From: an uncultured Bacteroidales bacterium
GTDB taxonomy: Bacteria > Bacteroidota > Bacteroidia > Bacteroidales > Barnesiellaceae
DNA: 64,000 nt
Reading direction: 5' to 3'
Assembly: GCA_949298955.1 (NCBI GenBank)
Contig: CASFYQ010000012.1
Coordinates: forward strand, 1-64,000
Below are positions 26,911 through 34,410 of this stretch, piece after piece; within the stretch, counting starts at the first letter, position 1, and each line of letters begins with the position of its first letter. The translations under genes were made by a program, and so were the position numbers. Below the pieces are notes generated by a model. The model was not told the DNA's origin. It saw nothing but the letters and a program-made list of their open reading frames with translations, and did not search any database.

Positions 26911-28053
26911 ATGAAAAAAGCATTTTGGAAACTGCATCTGTGGTTGTCGCTCCCTTTCGGGCTGATTATCACGCTTATCTGCTTCTCGGGCGCCATGCTG
27001 GTATTCGAGCCCGAAATTGCCCGACTCTCCCACCGGGGCCTCTACCATGTGGAGCGGGTGGGGCCAACGACTATCCCGCTGGAAGAACTGGCCGCAAAGG
27101 TATCGGCCGAACTGCCCGAAGGGGTAGCCGTGACGGGAATCACCGTCTATCCCGACCCCGAGCGAAGCTATCAGGTGAATTTGTCCAAACCTCGGCGCGC
27201 ATCGCTCTATATCGATCCCTACACAGGCGAAATCAAAGGGCAAAGCCAGCGATCCCCTTTCTTCCGGACCCTGTTCTCGCTGCATCGCTGGCTGCTCGAT
27301 AAACGTCCGGCCGACGACGGTATCTTTTGGGGAAAGATTATCGTGGGGGTGAGCACCCTGCTGTTTGTCATAATCCTCATTACCGGAGTCGTTATCTGGT
27401 GGCCCCGCTCCCGCAAAGGCTTCAAACAAGGTGCAGCCATCGCCCTGCGCAAGGGGAAAGCCCGCTTTTGGCACGACCTGCACACGGCCGGCGGCGTGTA
27501 TGCCTTGTTGCTGCTACTGGCCATGGCTCTCACGGGACTTACCTGGTCGTTCGACTGGTATAGAAACGCTTTCCACACCCTCTTCGGCGTGGAGGCGAGT
27601 GCCCCGACAGCCAAGAGTCCGCACCCCGGAAAGCGCCCTCTCCAAACGGCACAACCCGGTAGCGATGCCAAACAGCTGCCCTCGCCCTTTGCTCACTGGC
27701 AACAGATATATGAGCAACTGGCTCGGGAGAATCCCGACCACTTGAAAATCGAGGTTTCGGACGGAACGGCCAGCGTGTCGAACAACCGCTATGGGAACGT
27801 GCGGGGAGCCGACCGCTACACGTTCGACCCTCAATCGGGCCAAATCACCGGGGCCTCGCTCTATAAGGATTCCGGCAATTCGGGCAAGATAAGAGGGTGG
27901 ATCTACTCGGTACATGTGGGGGCCTGGGGCGGAACCGCCTCGCGCATACTGTGGTTCCTGGCTGCCCTGCTGGGAGCCAGCCTCCCCCTTACCGGATATT
28001 ATCTGTGGATAAAACGCCTCTATCGCAAACGTCGCAACCGGGTGGTACACTGA
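26911..28053 (+). CDS. xusC: XusC-like PepSY-associated inner-membrane protein
   Basis: This 380-residue protein has a PepSY-associated transmembrane architecture: a first helix at about 11-33, a periplasmic PepSY-like region (about 50-120), two helices near 145-170 and 193-215, a second periplasmic domain (about 225-325) and a last helix near 340-365. Conserved histidines occur at LHRW (about 129) and WHDLHTAGG (about 188). Relatives reduce ferric siderophores or release iron in the periplasm. It is the third gene of the xus operon and is preceded by an intra-operon hairpin. Confidence 0.85.
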   Translation: MKKAFWKLHLWLSLPFGLIITLICFSGAMLVFEPEIARLSHRGLYHVERVGPTTIPLEELAAKVSAELPEGVAVTGITVYPDPERSYQVNLSKPRRASLYIDPYTGEIKGQSQRSPFFRTLFSLHRWLLDKRPADDGIFWGKIIVGVSTLLFVIILITGVVIWWPRSRKGFKQGAAIALRKGKARFWHDLHTAGGVYALLLLLAMALTGLTWSFDWYRNAFHTLFGVEASAPTAKSPHPGKRPLQTAQPGSDAKQLPSPFAHWQQIYEQLARENPDHLKIEVSDGTASVSNNRYGNVRGADRYTFDPQSGQITGASLYKDSGNSGKIRGWIYSVHVGAWGGTASRILWFLAALLGASLPLTGYYLWIKRLYRKRRNRVVH

Positions 28054-28086
28054 CCCCCGACCGGGATTGAGAGAAACGTAAACAAA

Positions 28087-28121
28087 CAGGGGCTATGCCG
28101 GAACAAACGGCGCAGCCCCTG
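28087..28121. terminator. Bidirectional terminator between xusC and the ABC transporter gene
   Basis: CAGGGGCT (28087-28094) pairs with AGCCCCTG (28114-28121), between convergent genes, with TGC-rich inner pairing. Confidence 0.75.
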
Positions 28122-28142
28122 TGATATTCGATATACGGTGTA

Positions 28143-29969
28143 TCAGAATTTCTGCATGTCGACCAACCGTTTATAGTAGCGGTCGAGTTTGATAAGTTCG
28201 TCGTGCCTTCCCCGCTCAACGATTTCGCCTTCGTGCATCACACAGATGAGGTCGGCATCCTTGATGGTCGAAAGCCGGTGAGCGATAACAAGGGTAGTGC
28301 GGTTGCGCATGAGGTTCTCGAGTGCCTCCTGCACGAGGCGTTCCGACTCGGTATCGAGCGCCGACGTGGCCTCGTCGAGGATAAGAATGGGAGGATTCTT
28401 CAAGATAGCCCGCGCAATGCTTATGCGCTGGCGCTGGCCACCCGACAAACGGCTGCCCCGGTCGCCGATGCAGGTATTGTACCCCTCCTCGGTGGCCATG
28501 ATGAAATCGTGGGCATTGGCAATCTTGGCCGCTTCGATGACCTGCTCCATGGTGGCATCTTCGACACCGAAGGTGATGTTGTTGTAGAACGAGTCGTTGA
28601 AGAGGATAGCCTCCTGGTTCACGTTGCCCATCAAGCCGCGCAAATCGTGTACCTTGAAATTCTTGATGTTCACCCCGTCGATGTAGATGCCGCCCTCGTT
28701 CACGTCGTAGAAACGCGGCAAGAGGTCGGCCATGGTCGACTTGCCCGAACCCGACTGTCCCACCAGGGCCACGGTCTGTCCTTTCTTGATGGTGAGGTTC
28801 ACGTGCTTGACCACGTCCTCGGTATTGTATCGGAACGACACATCGCGGTATTCGATGCCCTCTTTCATATCGGAGAGTTCGACCGGCTTCTCGGGGTCTT
28901 GTATGGGATTCACGGCCGAGAGAATGAGATCGACCCTCACCATCGAAGCCAAACCTTTCTGTATCGAATAGGCCGCTTTGGAGAGGTCTTTGGCCGGATT
29001 GATGATGCTGTAAAAAATGACCAGATAGTAGATGAACGAAGCGGCATCGATGCTGCTCGTGCCCGAGAGAATGAGCGAACCGCCGTACCAGAGCACGATA
29101 CAGATGGTGCAAGTACCCAGGAACTCGCTCATGGGGTGAGCCAAAGCCTGCCGCCGGTTGATGCGGTTGGATATGCGGTAAAATACATTGTTCTCGTTGT
29201 GGAACCATTTAATCATCTTGCTCTCGGCATTGAAGGCCTTGATGATGCGCAGCCCGCCCAATGTTTCTTCGATAATCGACATCAGCTGTCCCCACTGGTT
29301 CTGCCCTTCGAGCGAACGGCGTTTGAGCTTCTTGCCCACCTGCCCCATGATGTAACCGGCCGTAGGCAGGAGTATCAGTACAAAGACGGTGAGCTGCCAG
29401 CTGATGGCAAACATGGTGCCCAGACAGACGAGTATCATAATGGGGTTCTTGAACATCATGTCGAGCGAAGCCATAATCGAGTTTTCTATTTCACCTACAT
29501 CGCCCGACATGCGCGCCATCACATCGCCTTTCTTTTCGCTGGTGAAGAATCCTATGGGCAGGCTCACCACCTTGTCGTAGACGTAGTTGCGTATGTCGCG
29601 CACGATACCAGAACGCAACGGAATCATAAAATGCGAACTCAGATAGGTGGCGGTGGTCTTGAAGAAGGTCATCACCATGAGGAACACGCCCAGGATAAGC
29701 AGAGCGAAACTGGCTCCCCGCTCGTCGATGATGGTTGTGATGTAGTAGTAGAAATTGTTCACAATGACATCTTTCAGCGAAGCCGAGCCCCACGGCATGA
29801 AAGTGTAGGAGGCTTGTTTGAGCTTGAAGAGGATTTCCAGAATGGGTATGATGAGCGCAAAGGAGAAGAGCGTCAATATCGAAGCCAGAATATTAAAAAA
29901 GATGTTGAGGACGAGATAATATTTATAAGGGGGTACAAACCGCCGCAGGATAGAAAAAAAATCTTTCAT
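28143..29969 (-). CDS. ABC transporter, fused permease and ATPase (MsbA/lipid exporter type)
   Basis: This 608-residue half-transporter has six membrane segments (about 1-330) and a C-terminal nucleotide-binding domain with Walker A GQSGSGKST (about 402-410), the LSGGQRQR signature and Walker B ILILDEATSALD, followed by the H-loop (VIAHRLSTI). Homodimers of this type flip lipid A precursors, other lipids or drugs at the inner membrane; the substrate is unknown. It stands alone with a promoter at 30016-30023. Confidence 0.92.
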   Translation of the reverse strand: MKDFFSILRRFVPPYKYYLVLNIFFNILASILTLFSFALIIPILEILFKLKQASYTFMPWGSASLKDVIVNNFYYYITTIIDERGASFALLILGVFLMVMTFFKTTATYLSSHFMIPLRSGIVRDIRNYVYDKVVSLPIGFFTSEKKGDVMARMSGDVGEIENSIMASLDMMFKNPIMILVCLGTMFAISWQLTVFVLILLPTAGYIMGQVGKKLKRRSLEGQNQWGQLMSIIEETLGGLRIIKAFNAESKMIKWFHNENNVFYRISNRINRRQALAHPMSEFLGTCTICIVLWYGGSLILSGTSSIDAASFIYYLVIFYSIINPAKDLSKAAYSIQKGLASMVRVDLILSAVNPIQDPEKPVELSDMKEGIEYRDVSFRYNTEDVVKHVNLTIKKGQTVALVGQSGSGKSTMADLLPRFYDVNEGGIYIDGVNIKNFKVHDLRGLMGNVNQEAILFNDSFYNNITFGVEDATMEQVIEAAKIANAHDFIMATEEGYNTCIGDRGSRLSGGQRQRISIARAILKNPPILILDEATSALDTESERLVQEALENLMRNRTTLVIAHRLSTIKDADLICVMHEGEIVERGRHDELIKLDRYYKRLVDMQKF

Positions 29970-30015
29970 ATATAGCTTGTTATGTTCCGGGAGCGAAGCC
30001 GGGAAATTTCAGCTG

Positions 30016-30023
30016 CAAAGATA
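30016..30023 (-). promoter_or_regulatory. -7 promoter element for the ABC transporter gene
   Basis: The minus strand reads TATCTTTG about 46 bases before the start codon. Confidence 0.55.
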
Positions 30024-30181
30024 GTATATTTACCTACATGAGCGAGGCGGGAAGCCGAAAAAGTTTTATCGGGGCTGCTCTTCCGGCCTCTCCGCAACGG
30101 TTTAGCAGCAGCCGGGAGAGCCCAACCGGGTGCCGCCCCATTCTTCAATGGCAAATGCTTGCACAGGCAAAATTATTATCC

Positions 30182-30189
30182 TACTTTTG
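30182..30189 (+). promoter_or_regulatory. -7 promoter element for the 30239-34152 gene cluster
   Basis: TACTTTTG lies 49 bases before the glycosyltransferase start, with TTGCACAGG further upstream as a -33 candidate. Confidence 0.55.
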
Positions 30190-30238
30190 CACTCGAAGCA
30201 GGTGGCCGGCGGTATGGTCTTTCTGCCGATAGCAAGTT

Positions 30239-30976
30239 ATGAACGAGACGAGTCACACATTATCGATTATTATTCCTGCCTACAACGAAGAGAAAACGAT
30301 TGCGGAACTGCTGCAACGCGTACTCGACGCCGAGCTGGGCCAGGGTATGGGGCGGGAACTGATTGTCGTGGACGACTGTTCGACCGACTCGACCGGCCGC
30401 CTGGTCGAAGCCTTTATCGCCGCTCACCCCGAGGCTCCCATCACCTACTTGAAACACGACCGTAACCAAGGCAAGGGCATGGCCGTGCGCACCGGCATAC
30501 AGGCCGTGACGGGCGACTATGTGGTGATGCAGGATGCCGATCTCGAACTCGATCCCAACGACTTTGCCAAGATGCTGCCGCACCTCCTCTCGGGCGAATA
30601 CCGGGTGGTATACGGCTCACGCTTCCTGGCCGAGGAGAACTCGCACACCTACTTCAGCTACCAGCTGGGGGGCAAGTTCCTGTCGGTAATGACCAACCTG
30701 CTCTACGGACAGCACATCACCGACGAGCCCACCTGCTACAAGATGTTCGAGACCGGATTGCTCAAATCGATACCGCTCGATTGCAGGGGTTTCGAATTTT
30801 GTCCCGAGGTAACCGCCAAAGTCTCGCGCCTCGGCTGTAAAATCAAAGAGGTGCCCATACGCTACTATCCCCGCTCGATTGAAGAGGGCAAGAAATTGCG
30901 CCTGAAAGACGGATTCAAGGCGATAGGTACCTTGCTGAAATACCGTTTTTGGAAAAATTCCCACCATGAAAAATAA
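30239..30976 (+). CDS. Family 2 glycosyltransferase, polyprenyl-phosphate type
   Basis: This 245-residue cytoplasmic GT-A enzyme has SIIIPAYNEEKTI (9-21), VVDDCSTDST (43-52) and the metal-binding QDADLELD (98-105). It resembles dolichol-phosphate mannosyltransferases, which transfer a sugar from a nucleotide donor to polyprenyl phosphate for later use outside the membrane. No membrane segment is present. It is the first gene of a tight cluster: the next gene overlaps it by 11 bases, and a GT-C-like membrane enzyme, the expected user of such a lipid-linked sugar, follows. Confidence 0.88.
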   Translation: MNETSHTLSIIIPAYNEEKTIAELLQRVLDAELGQGMGRELIVVDDCSTDSTGRLVEAFIAAHPEAPITYLKHDRNQGKGMAVRTGIQAVTGDYVVMQDADLELDPNDFAKMLPHLLSGEYRVVYGSRFLAEENSHTYFSYQLGGKFLSVMTNLLYGQHITDEPTCYKMFETGLLKSIPLDCRGFEFCPEVTAKVSRLGCKIKEVPIRYYPRSIEEGKKLRLKDGFKAIGTLLKYRFWKNSHHEK

Positions 30977-31538
30977 TACAGCCAACACTCAAAAAGGGGC
31001 GTCCCGCAAAGGTAACACCCCCCTCGATTCCAAGCCGAGAGTTACTGCCGCCTGGGTGGCCAAAAATCTGGCTGCCGTAGTCGTGGCCGTGTTTCTGCTG
31101 AACAAACTCGTGCTGGATCTGCAACCGGGATACAACTGGGCCTACAATATGCTGCGAGGGAACCTGGAAGCCGTGCAACATTATGCCCGCACCACTACCG
31201 ACCAACGGTTTGAGATGAAGCTGGGGCTCTCGCACGTCTACCTGCGCTACCTCAAAGAGTGTACCCCGCCCGATGCCGTCATTCTGCTGCCCTCGAAAGA
31301 GGCTTTCTTCCCCGAAGGTCAAGAACGCATCTTCTCGGGCGAGCCTTATAACAAGCTGTGGGCTACCCGCTTCCTGTATCCGCGCCGGGTCATTATCCCC
31401 TCGGAACTGGGTAAGACCCCGTGGAGCGAAAAGATTACCCACGTAGCCATCGTCAACGGTGTGGGCTATGAATACCTCGATTACGAGGTTCCCGAGAAAG
31501 CGCCTCATGCCATATTGCCCATTCACAAAAAACCGTAA
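30966..31538 (+). CDS. Membrane-anchored protein of unknown function
   Basis: This 190-residue protein has a short basic cytoplasmic N-terminus, one membrane helix (about 31-51, AAVVVAVFLLNKLVLDL) and an extracytoplasmic domain of about 135 residues. The latter has notable segments VILLPSKEAFFPEG and WATRFLYPRRVIIP. I do not recognise the family. It overlaps the glycosyltransferase by 11 bases and is 5 bases ahead of the GT-C-like gene, so it probably serves the same process, perhaps as an accessory of that membrane enzyme. Confidence 0.75.
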   Translation: MKNNTANTQKGASRKGNTPLDSKPRVTAAWVAKNLAAVVVAVFLLNKLVLDLQPGYNWAYNMLRGNLEAVQHYARTTTDQRFEMKLGLSHVYLRYLKECTPPDAVILLPSKEAFFPEGQERIFSGEPYNKLWATRFLYPRRVIIPSELGKTPWSEKITHVAIVNGVGYEYLDYEVPEKAPHAILPIHKKP

Positions 31539-31543
31539 TCGCC

Positions 31544-32920
31544 ATGCTCACCCTCGGAATCGTACTTACCTGCCTGAACGGTATTTTGCTGACCGCCCTC
31601 ATCGGCTCACGGTTTTCGTGGACCGAACGCGCAGGGCTCTCGTTCCCCCTGGGAATGACTCTGCAGACCGTCCTGATGGCTCTGCTCGACCTGGTTCATA
31701 TCCCCCTGACGGCTACCTCGACCCTGCTGGCCGGGTTTGTCGCTTTTGCCGGTCTGCTGTTTGTCGTGTGGCGTTACCGCGGCATCGACAGCCTGCGCTT
31801 CACCCCGGCCATGCTCGACGACTTGAAGCAGGCCAACCTGGTGTGGGTGCTGCTGCTTGTACTCATCGGCTACTGCGAATACATGAACTTCTCGAAGTGC
31901 ATCTTCTTCCCGCCCAGCGACCGCGACAGCCTCGCCGCTTTCGACACATTGGGTTTCGTGGCGGCACACGACCACACCTACATGCGCATGAGTCTCTTCG
32001 ATACCGACTACAACCCCACGGTGCATCGGGCAGGCAGCAGCATCGCCTACGCACCTTTCGTGCAAATGAGCTATGCCTACGTCTATCTGCTGGGAGCCGA
32101 GACCTCCAAATCGATACCGGCCTTGATGTACCTCTTCTTTATCATCGCTTTCTACGGTATTTTGCGCCGCAATACCGGCAAGACAGTCGCTGCTCTTGCC
32201 ACCCTCTTCATGATGATGGCCCCCGAGATGCTCGCCTTTTCGTCGCTCTCGGCCACCAACGTGATGCAGGCCATCTTTGCCTCGCTGGGTATCGCCTACA
32301 CGGCCAGCTGGCTGCGTAGCCGCCGCGACCACGAGCTCTATGCCGGAGCCTTGCTACTGGGTGCCAACATGTGGTGCCGCAACGAGGGTATCGTCTTTAT
32401 CGGAGCCGCCTGCGTGGTGCTGCTCGTCGACTGCATACGCCGCAAAAGCTACCGCAAGGGGTGGTATTTCACGGGGCTGGCACTGCTCCCGGCCGTGATT
32501 TGGTTTATCTACATGAAGGTCGGCGGCCTCTATACCGAGGGCATGGCCATCACCCGCCTCTTCTGGGACGGTGAAAAGGCCGGCGAAATCGTCGACGGCT
32601 TTTGGGCCCTGTTCGCCAATACGCTCTACTACGGCTGGACCTTCCCGGCCTTCGCCCTCTTCGTCGTCGCCGACCTCTGGTTTATGGTCAAGAGCCGTGA
32701 CAATGTGGCGCTGCTGGGCATGATTGTGCTGAGCGTCATCTTCTACGGTCTGGTCATCTATCATGTAGACTATGTGTGGGACTCGATGCACAACGTGCTG
32801 GCCTACTCGGCCAAGCGGTTCTTTTTCTGCTTCGTGCCCATGTGCTGGTATTTTGTAGCCACCTCACGCATCGCGCGCCGGGGAGGCGACTACATCGAGC
32901 AATATCTCTCGCTGAAATAA
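31544..32920 (+). CDS. Multispanning membrane protein, GT-C glycosyltransferase-like
   Basis: This 458-residue protein has about 11-12 predicted membrane segments. A large extracytoplasmic loop (about 120-165) contains acidic residues (PPSDRDSLAAFDTL and FDTDYNPT), the arrangement in PMT/ArnT-type glycosyltransferases that use polyprenyl-phosphate sugars. The assignment is by topology and context (GT2 partner at 30239), not by a decisive motif, so it might instead be another envelope enzyme. The final 45 residues end in a short basic cytoplasmic tail. Confidence 0.65.
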   Translation: MLTLGIVLTCLNGILLTALIGSRFSWTERAGLSFPLGMTLQTVLMALLDLVHIPLTATSTLLAGFVAFAGLLFVVWRYRGIDSLRFTPAMLDDLKQANLVWVLLLVLIGYCEYMNFSKCIFFPPSDRDSLAAFDTLGFVAAHDHTYMRMSLFDTDYNPTVHRAGSSIAYAPFVQMSYAYVYLLGAETSKSIPALMYLFFIIAFYGILRRNTGKTVAALATLFMMMAPEMLAFSSLSATNVMQAIFASLGIAYTASWLRSRRDHELYAGALLLGANMWCRNEGIVFIGAACVVLLVDCIRRKSYRKGWYFTGLALLPAVIWFIYMKVGGLYTEGMAITRLFWDGEKAGEIVDGFWALFANTLYYGWTFPAFALFVVADLWFMVKSRDNVALLGMIVLSVIFYGLVIYHVDYVWDSMHNVLAYSAKRFFFCFVPMCWYFVATSRIARRGGDYIEQYLSLK

Positions 32921-32937
32921 AACTTTGGTAAAAATAT

Positions 32938-34152
32938 ATGAAATCCTTTCTCCTCACCCTGCTCATCTTGGCCATCGCACCCATCGCGACAGGAATCTGC
33001 GGCGAGGAGAAAACATCGGGTATCGTCTGCCACTCGCAGGTACTGCTCGAGAATCAGATAAATCCCGATATCCCGGCCGTCGCAAAACTGTGGGAAGAGT
33101 ACCTCAACAGCCGTCCCGACAGTCTCTACAACAACCCTCACTGGAACGAGGCCGACAAAGCCCGATACACCAGCTACGACCTGTTGCGCTCCGAGGGATA
33201 TCTCCACCTCTACCGGCAGGCTGCGACCTCCGGGCTGGACAACCTCGTACTCTCGATTGTACCACTCACCGACAACGGCGACTGCTACGACATACGGTCG
33301 ATGTTTTATTGGCAAAACGAGCAGGTCCCCTATGTCGTAGCCATCGTCCATGTCCTTGCCCGCAAAGACGAACGAGGTGAGTTCAAACTTGCCAACTGGC
33401 TGCACTGGTACTCTCGTGAATGGCAGACAAAGCAGGTGGGACTCATCACCTATCACTACTATCCCGGATACAGATTTGACGAATCGAAAGCCAAGAAGGC
33501 CAACCAGTTTCTCGCCATGCTGCGCGACAAGTTCGAACTGCCGGAAGAGGAGGTGACCGTCTACATTTCGCCCGGGTGGAAAGAGACCGAACTCCTCAAA
33601 GGATACGACTATACGGTAGCCGCCACGGTCGTGAGCGACAACTCCAACCTGGGCGGGACCACCGATATCGACAACCGCATCATCTACTCCAATGCAGTAA
33701 AAGGTGAGTTTTACGAGCACGAGTTGATGCGTCTGGTCCGGAACCACTTCCCCCAGGAAATGCACCGGCTGTTCACCAACGGCATTGCCGAATACTATAC
33801 CGAAGACCGCATGATGCGCGGTGTTCCCATACAAGAACACTTCGATCGGCTCGACCGTTACCTGAACGAACACCCCGAAATCGACCTGCAAGAGTTTGAC
33901 CGCTTCGACGCCGGCAACCGGGCCGAGCCGATATATCTCGTGGGGCTGGCCACCGTATGGCTCACTTTAGAGAAAGGCGGTTACGACCTGTTGAAACGGG
34001 GCATGCGCACGGTGAGTAACAACGACGACGAGATGCGCCGTTTTTTCGACCGGGAATTAGGGATACCGGTCGACAGCATCGACCGCCGATTGCGCGAGTT
34101 GATTCATCACTTTGCCGTAAACGGCTTCGAACCAGTAGCCCACGCTCATTGA
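32938..34152 (+). CDS. Exported protein with degenerate gluzincin-like motif
   Basis: This 404-residue protein has a signal peptide (about 1-21) and no other membrane segment. The region 257-290 reads like a peptidase-MA/gluzincin active site: H261-E262 in EHELMR, then 24 residues later E285 in NGIAEYY. The second zinc histidine of HExxH is arginine (R265), which would normally abolish zinc binding. The nearest later histidine, in VRNHF, is off register. It may be an inactive peptidase-like binding protein or a new variant. It starts 17 bases after the GT-C-like gene and closes that cluster. Confidence 0.7.
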   Translation: MKSFLLTLLILAIAPIATGICGEEKTSGIVCHSQVLLENQINPDIPAVAKLWEEYLNSRPDSLYNNPHWNEADKARYTSYDLLRSEGYLHLYRQAATSGLDNLVLSIVPLTDNGDCYDIRSMFYWQNEQVPYVVAIVHVLARKDERGEFKLANWLHWYSREWQTKQVGLITYHYYPGYRFDESKAKKANQFLAMLRDKFELPEEEVTVYISPGWKETELLKGYDYTVAATVVSDNSNLGGTTDIDNRIIYSNAVKGEFYEHELMRLVRNHFPQEMHRLFTNGIAEYYTEDRMMRGVPIQEHFDRLDRYLNEHPEIDLQEFDRFDAGNRAEPIYLVGLATVWLTLEKGGYDLLKRGMRTVSNNDDEMRRFFDRELGIPVDSIDRRLRELIHHFAVNGFEPVAHAH

Positions 34153-34410
34153 CCGGGCCCCCAAATACGGTCGGGCCGACCAGAGGGAAATCCGTGCAGC
34201 CCCCCGAGAATCTGCCCGGGAAGGATTGCCGGTAAAACAGATAGAAACAGAGCCTGTCCTGCACTTGTGAATTTTATAAGAATTTGCCGGAGAAAGATAA
34301 ACAGACTCTAAAAAAATGCAAAAAGATAAAGGGAGCCTTTAAACCTTGACCGCAGGTCGGGGTCATATAGGCATTGTAACTGTCCTGATCAATAGATTGA
34401 TTTTTTTAAG

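Noticed and set aside
28203-29975. 590-codon open frame on the plus strand
   Set aside because: It is antisense to the ABC transporter, which has all its signature motifs.
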